From an uncultured Chitinophaga sp. (GTDB lineage: Bacteria > Bacteroidota > Bacteroidia > Chitinophagales > Chitinophagaceae): a stretch of 64,000 nucleotides of DNA. The stretch spans positions 186,001 through 250,000 of the forward strand of contig NZ_CAMLHC010000002.1 of the NCBI RefSeq assembly GCF_946479755.1. Reading direction: 5' to 3'. The notes under the pieces are model-generated. The model searched no databases, was not told where the DNA came from, and saw nothing but the letters and a program-made list of their open reading frames with translations. How positions within the stretch are numbered: position 1 is the stretch's first letter; each line of letters begins with the position of its first letter. This document shows positions 33,243 through 43,900 of the stretch, in pieces. Position numbers and translations under genes: made by a program.

Positions 33243-35273
33243 ATGAAAGCAATGACCATCGAAGAAAAGTGTATTAACACCATTCGTTGCCTCGCAATGG
33301 ATGCAGTACAGAAAGCGAATTCAGGGCATCCTGGCACGCCGATGGCGCTGGCGCCGGCAGCGTTTGTGTTGTGGACGGAACATCTGCGTTACAATCCCCG
33401 GAAGCCGGACTGGTTTAACCGTGACCGGTTTGTGTTGTCCAATGGCCACGCTTCGATGCTACAATATGCGGTATTACATCTCACCGGTTATGATATTTCG
33501 CTGGATGACATTAAAGCTTTCCGGCAATGGGGCAGTAATACGCCGGGCCACCCGGAATACCGGCTGACGCCCGGGGTGGAGACCACCACCGGCCCGCTGG
33601 GACAGGGCATTATGACCGCCGTGGGCCTGGCAATGGCCGAAGCGCATCTGGCCGCTATTTTTAATAAGGATGATATGAAGCTGGTGGACCACCATACCTA
33701 TGTGTTCTGCAGCGATGGCGACCTGATGGAAGGCGCCTCTCATGAAGCCGCTTCTGTGGCTGGTCACCTTGGATTGGGTAAACTCATATGCTTATATGAT
33801 AATAATCATATCACGATAGAAGGTAATACTTCGCTGACGTATTCCGATGATGTGGCCAAGCGGTTTGAGGCGTATCATTGGCATGTGCAGGACCTGGGCG
33901 ATAAAGGCAACGACCTGAAAGCCATATCGGATGCATTTGCAGCGGCAAAAGCGGTAACGGACAAACCGTCAATGATCCTGTTGCGCACGCATATCGGTTA
34001 CGGCGCGCCCAACAGGCAGGATACATCCGAGGCGCATGGTTCGCCTTTGGGTGCGGAAGAGATCAGACTCACCAAGGAATTTTACGGATGGCCGGCAGAC
34101 CAGGATTTCCTGGTGCCCGATGAGGTGCGGGATTATATGAAGAAGATCATTGAAAAAGGGAAGGAGGCCGAACAATCCTGGAATGCGCTGAAGGATCAAT
34201 ATGAAAATAAATACCCGGGGCAGTTTGCGTTGCTGCAGCAGTATGTAGCCCAGCAACTGCCCGATGGGTGGGATAAAGACGTGCCGGTATATAAACCGGA
34301 AGACGGTCCCAAAGCCACGCGGGAGGTGTCTTCCGGCTTCCTGAACGCCGTGGCGGACAAACTGCCCTGGCTGATCGGTGGCAGCGGCGACCTGGAACCT
34401 TCTACGCTGACGCTGATCAAATCATCCGGTTACTTCAGCAAAGCGCATTATGAAAACCGCAACATCGCCTGGGGGATCCGTGAGCATGTGATGTGTGCCG
34501 CCAGTTCCGGGCTGCAGTTACATAGCGGTGTGAGGACTTATGCAGCTACCTTTTTCATCTTCACCGACTATGCACGGCCGGCTATCCGCCTGGCCTGCAT
34601 CATGGAGCTGCCGGTGATTTATGTGATGACGCATGACAGCATCGGGCTGGGTGAAGACGGGACTACACATCAGCCGGTGGAACACCTGGCCTCCCTGCGG
34701 GCGATGCCGCATCTCTGCGTAATACGCCCGGCAGATGCCAACGAAGCCGCGTGGGCATGGCATACGGCTATCACCCGCACCAAAGGACCTACCATGCTGG
34801 TGTTAACGCGGCAGAAACTGCCGATTGCCGACCGCAGCAAAGTGGCACCTGCGCGTAATCTGCAACAGGGCGCCTATATCCTGTCAAAAGAAAAAGGCGA
34901 CCAGCCGGCGCTGATACTGATCGCTACCGGCTCAGAGGTACAGCTGGCGCTGGACGCGCAGCAAAAGTTATGGGAAGATGATATTGATGCGCGTGTGGTG
35001 AGTATGCCCAGCTGGGAACTGTTCAGCGAACAGCCGGAGAGCTACCGGCAGCAGGTATTGCCGCCGGCTGTGAAAGCGCGGCTGGCCATCGAAGCCGGTT
35101 CACCGGAAGGATGGGAGCAGTGGACAGGCGAAAACGGGGCCATCATCGGGCTTTCTCATTTCGGTTCCAGCGCGCCGGCCAAAGAGCTGTTCAAACACTA
35201 TGGGTTTACCGTAGACAATGTGCTGGAAAAATCACGCAAACTGCTGCAGCATGAAAAAGCTGATCGTATTTGA
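33243..35273 (+). CDS. tkt: Transketolase
   Basis: Thiamine-diphosphate enzyme of the pentose-phosphate pathway that moves two-carbon units between sugar phosphates. It is 676 residues and complete. Visible marks are [13 protein letters not shown] (N-terminal substrate site), the ThDP/metal-binding [17 protein letters not shown] motif ([15 protein letters not shown], then NNHITIEG), [17 protein letters not shown], and the pyrimidine-domain [20 protein letters not shown]. The HAD gene begins 23 bases inside its end, so the two are coupled. Glucose-6-phosphate dehydrogenase lies 14 kb away, not in the same operon. Confidence 0.96.
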   Translation: MKAMTIEEKCINTIRCLAMDAVQKANSGHPGTPMALAPAAFVLWTEHLRYNPRKPDWFNRDRFVLSNGHASMLQYAVLHLTGYDISLDDIKAFRQWGSNTPGHPEYRLTPGVETTTGPLGQGIMTAVGLAMAEAHLAAIFNKDDMKLVDHHTYVFCSDGDLMEGASHEAASVAGHLGLGKLICLYDNNHITIEGNTSLTYSDDVAKRFEAYHWHVQDLGDKGNDLKAISDAFAAAKAVTDKPSMILLRTHIGYGAPNRQDTSEAHGSPLGAEEIRLTKEFYGWPADQDFLVPDEVRDYMKKIIEKGKEAEQSWNALKDQYENKYPGQFALLQQYVAQQLPDGWDKDVPVYKPEDGPKATREVSSGFLNAVADKLPWLIGGSGDLEPSTLTLIKSSGYFSKAHYENRNIAWGIREHVMCAASSGLQLHSGVRTYAATFFIFTDYARPAIRLACIMELPVIYVMTHDSIGLGEDGTTHQPVEHLASLRAMPHLCVIRPADANEAAWAWHTAITRTKGPTMLVLTRQKLPIADRSKVAPARNLQQGAYILSKEKGDQPALILIATGSEVQLALDAQQKLWEDDIDARVVSMPSWELFSEQPESYRQQVLPPAVKARLAIEAGSPEGWEQWTGENGAIIGLSHFGSSAPAKELFKHYGFTVDNVLEKSRKLLQHEKADRI

Positions 35274-35997
35274 CCTGGACGGCACGCTGGCGGTGAGTAA
35301 ATCGGCGATAGACGAAGGCATGGCCGGGTTATTGGGCCGCCTTACACGGATAACGCAGGTGGCCATTATTTCCGGCGGCAAATGGGAGCAGTTTGAAAAG
35401 CAGGTGCTGCAACGGTTGCCGCCGGATGCCCGGCTAACGGCCTTGTATATATTACCTACGTGCGGTACACAGTTTTATAATTATCAACAGTCGTGGCAGT
35501 TGTTGTATGCCGAGAATTTCACGCAGCAGGAAAAAGACAGGATCATCCGGTCTTTGCAGACGGCCGTTAACGAGGCCGGCTATACGATAGCACAAACATG
35601 GGGTGAACAGACGGAGGACCGCGGCAGCCAGATCACCTGGTCGGCGCTGGGGCAGGAAGCGCCGGTAGACGCCAAAAAAAGCTGGGACCCTGATTTCAGC
35701 AAACGAAAGAAAATACAGTCGATACTTGATAAATTGATCCCCGGTTTTGCCGTCAACCTGGGGGGCATGACTTCCGTTGATATAACGCGGGAAGGCATCG
35801 ATAAAGCGTATGGTATCCGTAAGCTGCGGGATACGCTGCATGTGACCATTGAAGAGATGTTGTTCGTGGGAGATGCCCTGTTTGAAGGAGGGAACGACTA
35901 CCCCGCGTTACAGGCCGGTGTACGTTGTGTAGCGGTGCGGGACCCGGAAGATACCCGGCGGGTGGTGGATGCTATTCTTGGTTGCCTGGGTGATTAA
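35251..35997 (+). CDS. HAD-IIB hydrolase, phosphomannomutase-like
   Basis: A 248-residue HAD phosphohydrolase of the C2-cap (Cof/PMM) type. Motif I is [16 protein letters not shown], motif II is IISGGK, and motif IV is [15 protein letters not shown]. The G-G-N-D form plus [15 protein letters not shown] and [23 protein letters not shown] parallel eukaryotic-type phosphomannomutases (PMM1/2) more than plain phosphatases. It may therefore be a mutase or a sugar-phosphate phosphatase. ATG 35251 gives a natural start; the frame upstream has no HAD sequence. It overlaps transketolase by 23 bases, implying a sugar-phosphate role. Confidence 0.82.
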   Translation: MKKLIVFDLDGTLAVSKSAIDEGMAGLLGRLTRITQVAIISGGKWEQFEKQVLQRLPPDARLTALYILPTCGTQFYNYQQSWQLLYAENFTQQEKDRIIRSLQTAVNEAGYTIAQTWGEQTEDRGSQITWSALGQEAPVDAKKSWDPDFSKRKKIQSILDKLIPGFAVNLGGMTSVDITREGIDKAYGIRKLRDTLHVTIEEMLFVGDALFEGGNDYPALQAGVRCVAVRDPEDTRRVVDAILGCLGD

Positions 35998-36098
35998 CAA
36001 AAATATTGTTTGTATTTAATCCTATAGTCGTAGCTTTAGGTGATCAACCGGTATGGAATGCTACCGGGAAGAAACTATTCTTTTACAAACAAAACCTT

Positions 36099-36875
36099 AT
36101 GAAAAAATTACGTTTAGCCGTTGCCGTTATCGCAGCCGCTGCGCTGTGTCCCTTCATGGCAAAAGCACAAATAGACCTCGGTGCGAAGGCTGGTTTAAGT
36201 ATCCCTAATCTGACATCCGGCAGTTCTTCCAATCCAATCAATAGCGGCTGGAGCTCCAGACTGGGGCTGGACGCAGGCATACATGCCGAATTTCACCTCA
36301 CCAAACGTTTTTCTATCCAGCCTGAGTTGAGATACTCTTCACAGGGTGGGAAAAAAGACGGTAACCAGGGATTTGCGCCTCAAGGGCAGTTACTGCAATA
36401 TTTCCAGGCTACCCAGCAGCCGGTGCCTCCTTATCTGTATGCAGATTATAAGAGCGAAGCCAAGTTCAACTATCTGATGGTACCGGTACTGGCAAAATAC
36501 CATTTCGGTTTCAGTCCTAAATGGGACCTGTATGTAGCTGCCGGCCCTTTTGTTAGTTTCCTGCTGAATGGTAAGAACGAAACAAATGGTACCAGCCAGA
36601 TTTACGCGGATGAAGCTCATACTAAACCATTACAATTACCCGCGCAGAGCTTTGACAACACCCAGGACATCAAAAACGACCTGAAGAAAGCCAACTTCGG
36701 CCTCTCCGGTCACGTAGGCCTGGCATATCATGTCAACAGCAGAAGCGCTATCTTCATTGAAGGCGGTGGTAACTACGGTTTCGTGAAAATCCAGAAAGAC
36801 ACCAAAAACGGTGAAAACAACACCGGCGCCGGCGTGGTCGTACTGGGTTACTCTTACCGTATCAAAAACAAATAA
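36099..36875 (+). CDS. Outer-membrane beta-barrel (porin-like, PorT family) protein
   Basis: A 258-residue outer-membrane protein. A signal peptide ends at AKA (about residue 20), followed by IDLGAKAGLSIPNL and alternating amphipathic strands (AEFHLTKRFSIQPELRYSSQG, YLMVPVLAKYHFGFSPKWDLYVAAGPFVSF), ending VLGYSYRIKNK. This is the small 8- to 10-strand barrel family common in Bacteroidota (OMP_b-brl_2). The start at ATG 36099 is fixed by the signal peptide. Ligand unknown. Confidence 0.85.
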   Translation: MKKLRLAVAVIAAAALCPFMAKAQIDLGAKAGLSIPNLTSGSSSNPINSGWSSRLGLDAGIHAEFHLTKRFSIQPELRYSSQGGKKDGNQGFAPQGQLLQYFQATQQPVPPYLYADYKSEAKFNYLMVPVLAKYHFGFSPKWDLYVAAGPFVSFLLNGKNETNGTSQIYADEAHTKPLQLPAQSFDNTQDIKNDLKKANFGLSGHVGLAYHVNSRSAIFIEGGGNYGFVKIQKDTKNGENNTGAGVVVLGYSYRIKNK

Positions 36876-36883
36876 TCACCCTG

Positions 36884-37189
36884 TTAAGCCAACAGGTTGA
36901 AGGAAACGATAATAATCGTTACACTGATGCATACCAAAGACAGGAGGAAGATGTAATCTGCAGCTTCCTCCAGTTTTTCACTCCTCCGCCTCACCTTCGA
37001 GCGCATCGACAGAAAAGACAGCAGACAGCTTCCCGTTAGCAGGATCGCCGCAATTCCCGTAGTATCATCGATGATCGTGATCTGATTAAAACGCGCCACT
37101 TTAATAGAAGTGAGCACGATCAGGCAGAACCCCAGCAAATTACTGGAGGTGTTGAGGATATGGGGCGACTTATTGTTTTCATTTGCCAT
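36884..37189 (-). CDS. Small membrane protein, 101 residues, unknown
   Basis: Three predicted membrane helices (LLGFCLIVLTSIKVA, GIAAILLTGSCLLSFLSM, YIFLLSLVCISVTIIIVSF) separated by a charged segment (RSKVRRRSEKLEEAAD). I do not recognise a named family. Two adjacent Met codons (37195, 37189) could start it; the second is preferred. A small inverted repeat CCTGTT/AACAGG (36880-36896) overlaps its stop. It is convergent with the barrel gene. Confidence 0.65.
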   Translation of the reverse strand: MANENNKSPHILNTSSNLLGFCLIVLTSIKVARFNQITIIDDTTGIAAILLTGSCLLSFLSMRSKVRRRSEKLEEAADYIFLLSLVCISVTIIIVSFNLLA

Positions 37190-37358
37190 AATCAACCTTT
37201 CTGACTATTAATTTAAATCATAGAAACGGCGGAAAAAAGTTAAAATACCGTTACTCTCCATTAAAATACGATTAGTGCCTGCTAAGATCTGCTGAAAGGT
37301 ATACGGACAGCCAATAATATTATTATCTTTCGTCCATAGCATGTAAACAGCAGCGCAT

Positions 37359-39743
37359 ATGAAATACCTCATCACCTGTCTGTTGGCGGCAGCAACCACC
37401 GCCACAGGATTTGCACAGCAACGCTCGATGAAGCTGTGGTATACGTCCCCCGCCAGCGCTACCGCGAAAGATGGCACTTCTCCCTGGAAAGATGATCCGG
37501 CATGGCTGCAGGCCCTTCCCATCGGCAATGGCAATATCGGCGCCATGGTATTCGGCGATGTCAACCAGGAACGGATACAACTCAATGAAAAGACTTTATG
37601 GAATGGCAGCCAGGCGGACAACGATAATCCCGAAGCAGCCAAATATCTCCCCGAAATACGGAAGCTCCTGTTCCAGGGCAAGTTCAAAGAAGCGACAGAA
37701 CTTACCAATAAAACACAGATCTGTAAAGGCGCCGGCTCCGGAAATGGTGACGGTTCCAAAGTACCTTTCGGCTCCTTCCAGACGCTGGGCGACCTGCGGC
37801 TGGATTTCGGCAAAAGCAGCAACCATAGCAGCTACCAGCGCAGCCTGCAGCTGGATGACGCCATCGTGCGCGTCAGCTACGAACAGGACGGCGTGCATTA
37901 TACCCGTGAATATTTTGTGAGTGCGCCGGCCAATGTGCTGGCCGTAAAACTGTCCGCCGATAAAAAAGGCGCTATCAGTTTCTCCGCCACCATGGACCGC
38001 CCCGAACGTTTTACCACCAAAGCCGCCGGCAACGAACTGGTGATGTCCGGTGCGCTGAACAACGGCAAAGGCGGCGACGGCATGAAATACATGGCCCGCC
38101 TGCAAGCCCGTAACAAAGGCGGACAGGTGACTTACTCCGGTAACCAGTTGACCGTAAAAGGCGCGGATGAAGTGGTGTTATACCTTGCGGCATCTACCGA
38201 TTACCTGCCCAACTATCCCGTTTATAAAGGCCGTGATTTTAAAGGACTGACGGCCAAAGCGCTGCAGGCCGCTACTGCGCTGCCTTACGCCCAGTTGAAA
38301 CAGGCGCATGTAAAAGACTATCAGCGTTTATACAACCGCGTAGCTTTGCAGCTGTCTGATGACGCCGCCGATGATGTTCCCACCGACGATAGGCTGCAAC
38401 GCATCAAAGAAACGGGCAACGATAATCATCTGACTGAACTGTATTTCCAGTACGGCCGTTACCTGCTGATCTCCTCTGCCCGTAAGAACACGCTGCCGGC
38501 CAACCTGCAGGGCATCTGGGGCAATAAAACGCTGGCTCCCTGGAACGGCGACTATCACACCGATATCAACGTACAGATGAACTACTGGCCGGCAGAAGTG
38601 ACGAACCTCGGCGAGTTGCACCTGTCGCTCACCAATTTTATTCAGAGCCTGGAAAAACCGGCTACCCGTTCAGCTGCCGTACAGTTTGGCGGCGCCGGCT
38701 GGTGCATCGGTCCCATCGTGAACGTATGGGGTTTTACCTCTCCCGGCGAACATCCGTCCTGGGGGCTTACCGCCGGCTCCAGCGGGTGGATCTGCGAGCA
38801 TCTCTGGGAGCATTTCGCTTTTACCCGCGACACCGCTTACCTGCGCAAAGTGTATCCTACGCTGCGTGAGGTGGCCCGTTTTTATATGGGCTGGCTGGTG
38901 AAAGACCCGGTGACGGGTAAACTGGTGTCCGGACCAGCATCGTCGCCTGAAAACGCCTTCGAGGCGCCCGATGGCAGCAACGGTACTATCAGCATGGGAC
39001 CTTCGCATGACCAGGAAGTGATACAGGAATTGTTCACCAATACACTTCAGGCCGCAGAGGTGCTGCAACAGAACGACGCTTTCCTCGACAAACTGCGCGA
39101 TGCCAAAGATAACCTGCTGCAACCGCAGATAGGAGAAGACGGCAGGGTGCTGGAGTGGGCGAAACCTTACCCGGAGAAAGAACCGGGGCATCGCCATATG
39201 TCGCATTTATACGCCCTTTATCCGGGCAATGCTTTCAACGAAGCCCAGACGCCGCAGTATGTCAATGCTGCCCGTAAATCGCTTGAATACCGCCTGGAGC
39301 ACGGCGGCGCACAAACAGGATGGAGCGCTGCCTGGGTGACCAACATGTGGGCGCGCCTGAAAAACGGACCGGAAGCCTTAAAAGCGTTTAACATCATCCT
39401 GGCGCATAAATCCGCTTACAACCTGTTTAACCTGCATCCGCCCTTTCAGATAGATGGTAATTTCGGCGCTACGGCCGGCATCGCCGAGATGCTGCTGCAA
39501 AGCCATGAAAACATGATCACGCTGCTGCCGGCGCTGCCTGCGGAATGGAAGAACGGAACGGTCAACGGGCTCTGTGCCCGGGGCGGTTTTGTAGTGAATA
39601 TGTCGTGGAAGGAAGGAAAATTGGTGGCTGCTACGCTGCATGCTACCAAAGGCGGCGGCTGCCAGGTGCGCTACCGCGATCAGATCGTAGTGCTCAATAC
39701 CGAAGCTGGTAAAGACTATCCGCTGGATGCGTTACTACGCTAA
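37359..39743 (+). CDS. Secreted GH95 alpha-L-fucosidase
   Basis: A 794-residue secreted enzyme of glycoside hydrolase family 95, which cleaves alpha-1,2-linked fucose (some members act on galactose) by inversion. A signal peptide (1-20) is followed by the N-terminal beta domain (LQALPIGNGNIGAMVFG, LNEKTLWNGSQADND), then an (alpha/alpha)6 barrel with NVQMNYWPAEVTNL, HRHMSHLYALYPGN and PFQIDGNFGATAGIAEMLL, and a C-terminal beta sandwich. The Asn-rich active-site segment is intact. It is a single gene, not in a polysaccharide utilisation locus, followed by a palindromic terminator. Confidence 0.94.
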   Translation: MKYLITCLLAAATTATGFAQQRSMKLWYTSPASATAKDGTSPWKDDPAWLQALPIGNGNIGAMVFGDVNQERIQLNEKTLWNGSQADNDNPEAAKYLPEIRKLLFQGKFKEATELTNKTQICKGAGSGNGDGSKVPFGSFQTLGDLRLDFGKSSNHSSYQRSLQLDDAIVRVSYEQDGVHYTREYFVSAPANVLAVKLSADKKGAISFSATMDRPERFTTKAAGNELVMSGALNNGKGGDGMKYMARLQARNKGGQVTYSGNQLTVKGADEVVLYLAASTDYLPNYPVYKGRDFKGLTAKALQAATALPYAQLKQAHVKDYQRLYNRVALQLSDDAADDVPTDDRLQRIKETGNDNHLTELYFQYGRYLLISSARKNTLPANLQGIWGNKTLAPWNGDYHTDINVQMNYWPAEVTNLGELHLSLTNFIQSLEKPATRSAAVQFGGAGWCIGPIVNVWGFTSPGEHPSWGLTAGSSGWICEHLWEHFAFTRDTAYLRKVYPTLREVARFYMGWLVKDPVTGKLVSGPASSPENAFEAPDGSNGTISMGPSHDQEVIQELFTNTLQAAEVLQQNDAFLDKLRDAKDNLLQPQIGEDGRVLEWAKPYPEKEPGHRHMSHLYALYPGNAFNEAQTPQYVNAARKSLEYRLEHGGAQTGWSAAWVTNMWARLKNGPEALKAFNIILAHKSAYNLFNLHPPFQIDGNFGATAGIAEMLLQSHENMITLLPALPAEWKNGTVNGLCARGGFVVNMSWKEGKLVAATLHATKGGGCQVRYRDQIVVLNTEAGKDYPLDALLR

Positions 39744-39753
39744 ATAGTCAATC

Positions 39754-39800
39754 ATTTGGTTATCGGGTCATTTATGCATTCAATGACCCGATAACCAAAT
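39754..39800. terminator. Perfect 19-bp palindrome between convergent genes
   Basis: ATTTGGTTATCGGGTCATT (39754-39772) and AATGACCCGATAACCAAAT (39782-39800) are exact reverse complements around a nine-base loop. The flanks (ATC before, AATTAAATGA after) resemble the spacer at 17816-17866, suggesting a dispersed element that also works as a bidirectional terminator. Confidence 0.75.
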
Positions 39801-39812
39801 AATTAAATGAAT

Positions 39813-40961
39813 TTATTCTTCTTCTCCGGCAGTGTTTTTCAGTTTGCCTAACAACGCGTAGGCGCCCGTCGTCACAATCTTTTCGTTGCTGAGATCTTTC
39901 CCGCCAGGCAACAATTGTATCCTGCTATTTTCTTTCAGGCCGGCATTGACCGGCGTCAGTGTGAAGCTGTTTCCATCTTTGGTTACAAACACATAGTCTT
40001 TGCCCATATACCGCACCACGGCTTCTTCCGGTACGGTGAGCGCCTGTTGGTTGTCCATTTCAAACGTTGCGTTGAGGAACATGCCGGGTAACAGGTCGTG
40101 CCCCGGATTTTCAAAATGGCAGTGAATCAGGCCGCTGCGGTTGTCGCTGATATTTTTAGTGACGAGGATGGTCTCGATATCATACACTTTGTCGGGCCTG
40201 TCTACCAGCGTCACTTTGCCCTGCAGTCCTTTATGGAAGGCAGGAATATCTTTCTCAAACACGGTGATGGCTGCGTGGATATCTTCCGGGTTCACCAGTT
40301 CAAACAGCACATCAGACGGCATCACATAACGGCCGATGTTGACATTGACTTTCGTCACGTAGCCATTGATGGGAGAGTAAATGGGCGCTGTGCGGGAGAT
40401 GCTGCCCACAGTCAGTTTATCCGGGTTGATGTTGATGATCCGCAGTTTTTCTCCCACCGCTTTCAGGGTGACCTGCGCGGTTTTGTATTCGTTGAGTACC
40501 TGCTGGTATCTTTTTTTGCTGATGGCGTCTGCCTCGCTGAGGGTCCGTTGCCTGTCCATATCGGCAGACAGGTATTCCATATTGGCCTTGGCGGTCAGGT
40601 ATTCCTGTTGCAGCTGCACGTAGCTCTGGTCTTCCATGGTACCGATGATTTCACCTTTGGCCACCTGGCTGCCGGGCAGCAGCCGTGTGCTTTTCAGGTA
40701 ACCGCCCATAGGGAAACTGATAGAGATAAGGTTTTGCGGGGGCACGTCTACCATGCCGGTAGCGCGGAGGGTAGCGTGCATGTTGACGATGCGGGCGCTG
40801 TCCAGCACGATGCCTGCATTTTTTTTCTGGACGCTGTCCAGGGTGACGGTGTTATTATCCGGTGCCGGTTGGTTTTCGGCCGGTGTTTTTTCTGCTGCCG
40901 GTTTGTTGTTACAGGCGTATAAAAAGCCGGTGATGGCGATGTATATGAATATCTTCCGCAT
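39813..40961 (-). CDS. czcB: RND efflux periplasmic adaptor, CzcB/CusB type, lipoprotein
   Basis: A membrane-fusion protein of 382 residues linking the inner-membrane pump to the outer-membrane channel. The N-terminus is a lipoprotein signal with lipobox Cys at YACNNK. The lipoyl/barrel-sandwich halves (LPGSQVAKGEIIGTMEDQSYVQLQQEY and APIYSPINGYVTKVNVNIGRYV, each in its own region) flank a coiled-coil hairpin (about 115-170), and a beta-barrel follows. It ends in TAGEEE. It lies one base downstream of the czcA-type gene, so the two share a transcript. Substrate metals are inferred from the pump family. Confidence 0.88.
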   Translation of the reverse strand: MRKIFIYIAITGFLYACNNKPAAEKTPAENQPAPDNNTVTLDSVQKKNAGIVLDSARIVNMHATLRATGMVDVPPQNLISISFPMGGYLKSTRLLPGSQVAKGEIIGTMEDQSYVQLQQEYLTAKANMEYLSADMDRQRTLSEADAISKKRYQQVLNEYKTAQVTLKAVGEKLRIININPDKLTVGSISRTAPIYSPINGYVTKVNVNIGRYVMPSDVLFELVNPEDIHAAITVFEKDIPAFHKGLQGKVTLVDRPDKVYDIETILVTKNISDNRSGLIHCHFENPGHDLLPGMFLNATFEMDNQQALTVPEEAVVRYMGKDYVFVTKDGNSFTLTPVNAGLKENSRIQLLPGGKDLSNEKIVTTGAYALLGKLKNTAGEEE

Positions 40962-40962
40962 G

Positions 40963-43900
40963 TTATTGCTGATTGAATTGTAATAAGTACTCCAGTTCTG
41001 TTTTCCGGGTGTTCAGTTCCTTTAAAACATCGATATACTGGCTTTGCAGGGCGATGGCGTTGCTGACGAGGGTACTCCATTCGATGTACCCTATTTCGCC
41101 GTTTTTATAGCTGATATTGGCTGTTTGTAAGATGATGTCAGATTGTTTCAGGGCCGATTGCTGGTAGTAGCGGATGGCCTGCTGGTATTTCTGATAGTCG
41201 TTCCAGTTTTGTTCAAGTTGTGTACGAAGCTGTACGGTGGCCAGTGCGGTAGCGGTGGCGGCGGTGGCCTGCAGCTGCTGTGCCGCTTTTATACGCGCTC
41301 TTTGCGCCGATGTGAAGATGGGGATACCGATCCCTATCTGCGCGGCGGAGAACCGGTGTCCGCCTCCGTAGTAACGTTCAACGTTGTTTTTATCCGCCTG
41401 CCATCCGGTGAAGGACTGGTTGGTGTAGCCGAGGGACCAGTCGGGCAGCAGCTTTGCTTTTTCAAGTTGTGTTTTGCTGTTGGTGACTTCCTGTTGTTGC
41501 TGGTAGGCGCGCAGGAAGGGATGTTGTTGCAGTGTGGTACTGTCAAACAACACTACCGCGCTGCTGAGGCTGTCCACTGGATCGATATCGGTGCTGTTTT
41601 CATGCAGCAGCATGCCCAGCTGGGCGACGGCCGTTTTCTGATCTGCCAGCACCATGTCGAGCTGTATGCTGGCTTGTTGCGCCTGGTTGTCGAGCGTAGC
41701 TTTTTCGAGGAGGTTGCTCTCGCCGTTCTCATAGCGGATTTTAGCCACTTTGGAATAGCTGGACAGGATGCTGTCGGTTTTTTGCAGCAGTGTTTTCTTT
41801 GCTTTCAGGAATTGCAGCTGGAGGTACGCCAGTTTCACGAGGCGGGCCACTTCCGCCTGTTGCAGGGCGGTTTGCAGTTTGGCCTGTTGCCATTCGCCCT
41901 CATATACCTGCCGTTGTCTTTTGTAGACCGCGGGGAATGAGAAACCTTGCGACAGCGTGAACTTATTATCAAAAGCGGCGCTGTTGACGCTGCCTAGTTC
42001 AGCTGCCAGCGAGGTTTTGGGCAGGTCGGTGCTGCTGCGGGTGATGGCTTCGTAGTAGGCTGCCTGCTGTTGGTTGAGCTTCAGTTGCAGGTTTTGTTGC
42101 TGTGCGGTCTGAAGGGCCTGTTGCAACGTGAGCGGGCGGGCTTCCTGTGCTTTCAGTAGGGAAGGCGCAGCGATAAGCATAAGCACCATCAGCGCGGCAG
42201 GTTTGGGTCTTTTCCATCCTTCTTCAAATAATAAAAAGAGGGCGGGGAGCACCACGAGTGTGAGCAGCGTAGCGGTGATCAGTCCGCCGATCACCACGGT
42301 GGCCAGCGGGCGTTGCACTTCAGCGCCGGCGCCGTTGCTCAGCGCCATGGGCAGGAAGCCGAGGGAAGCTACGGTGGCGGTCATCAGCACAGGTCTTAAC
42401 CGGTCGTGGGTAGCCTGTATGATAATCTGCCGGATGTTGGTCATACCACTGTTTTTTAACTGATTCATTTCTCCGATTAATACGATACCGTTTAATACTG
42501 CCACGCCGAACAGGGCAATGAAACCGATGCCGGCGGAGATACTGAACGGCATGCCGCGCAGCCACAGGGTGAATACGCCGCCAATGGCCGACAGCGGGAT
42601 GGCAGAGAAAATCAGCAGGCAGTATTTCAGTTTACGGAAGGCAAAAAACAGCATGAGGAATATCAGCAGCAGGGCAACGGGCAGGGCTATACTGAGCCTT
42701 CTGGTGGCGTGCTGCAGGTTCTCATATTGTCCGCCATACGTGATATAATAGCCGGTGGGCAGTTTTATCTGTTTGCCTACTTTGGTTTGCAGTTCTTTTA
42801 CGATGCTCTGTACGTCGCGGCCGCGCACGTTGAAGCCTACGGTGATCCTGCGGCGGGCGTCTTCCCGTTGTATCTGGTAAGGACCGTCTTTTATGCTGAT
42901 GTCGGCGAGTACATGCAGGGGAACCTGTTCGCCGTTGGGCAGTCCTACCTGGAGATTGTTCATTTCATCCAGGTCTTTTTTCTGTTCATCGTTCATGCGT
43001 ACCACCAGGTCGTACCGCCGATCGTTTTCAAATACCAGTCCGGCGGAAGCGCCGGCGTAGGCAGCCTGGATGGTGTTATTCACATCGGTGACGGAGGCGC
43101 CGTAGCGCGCGATGGCCTCACGGTTATAGTTGACCACCAGCTGCGGGATACCGGTCACCGTTTCCACATAGAGGTCTTTCGCACCTTTGACGGTGCCGAT
43201 GACGGCCCCGATTTTATCGGCATAGGCAGCGAGGGAATCGAGGTCATCACCGAATATTTTACAGACCACGTCCTGGCGGGCGCCGGTCATCAGTTCGTTG
43301 AAACGCATCTGCACGGGGAACTGGAAGCCGGTGGTGATGCCCGGTATTTCTTCCAGCGCTTTGCTCATTTTTCCTGCCAGTTCGGGGAAGGAGGAAGCGC
43401 TGGTCCACTGGTGTTTGGGTTTGAGGATCACCATCAGGTCGGCCGCTTCCATAGGCATAGGGTCGGTGGGTATCTCTCCTGAACCTATTTTGATCACTAC
43501 TTTCTCCACTTCGGGAAAATCCCTGCGCAGCACCTGTGCCGCCTGGCTGGTGCCTTTGATGGTGGTGGTGAGCGAGGAGCCTGTCAGCATCCGGGTGTCG
43601 ATGGCGAAATCACCTTCTTCCAGTTGCGGGATAAATTCACCGCCCATACGGGAAAGGGTAAACGCTGCCACGAGAAACAGTAGGAAGGCCACGCCTACTA
43701 TCAGCATGGGGATGCGCAGCGTTTTCTGTAGCAGCGGATCGTACAGGCGTTTGATGCGTTCCATCATTTTATCCGCGAAGCTTTCCTTATGGCTGAGTTT
43801 TTTGTTGAGGAACAGCGCGCCCATCATCGGCACGTAGGTGAGCGACAGAATGCAGGCGCCGAGGATGGCGAAGGACACGGTTTCCGCCATGGGGCGGAAC

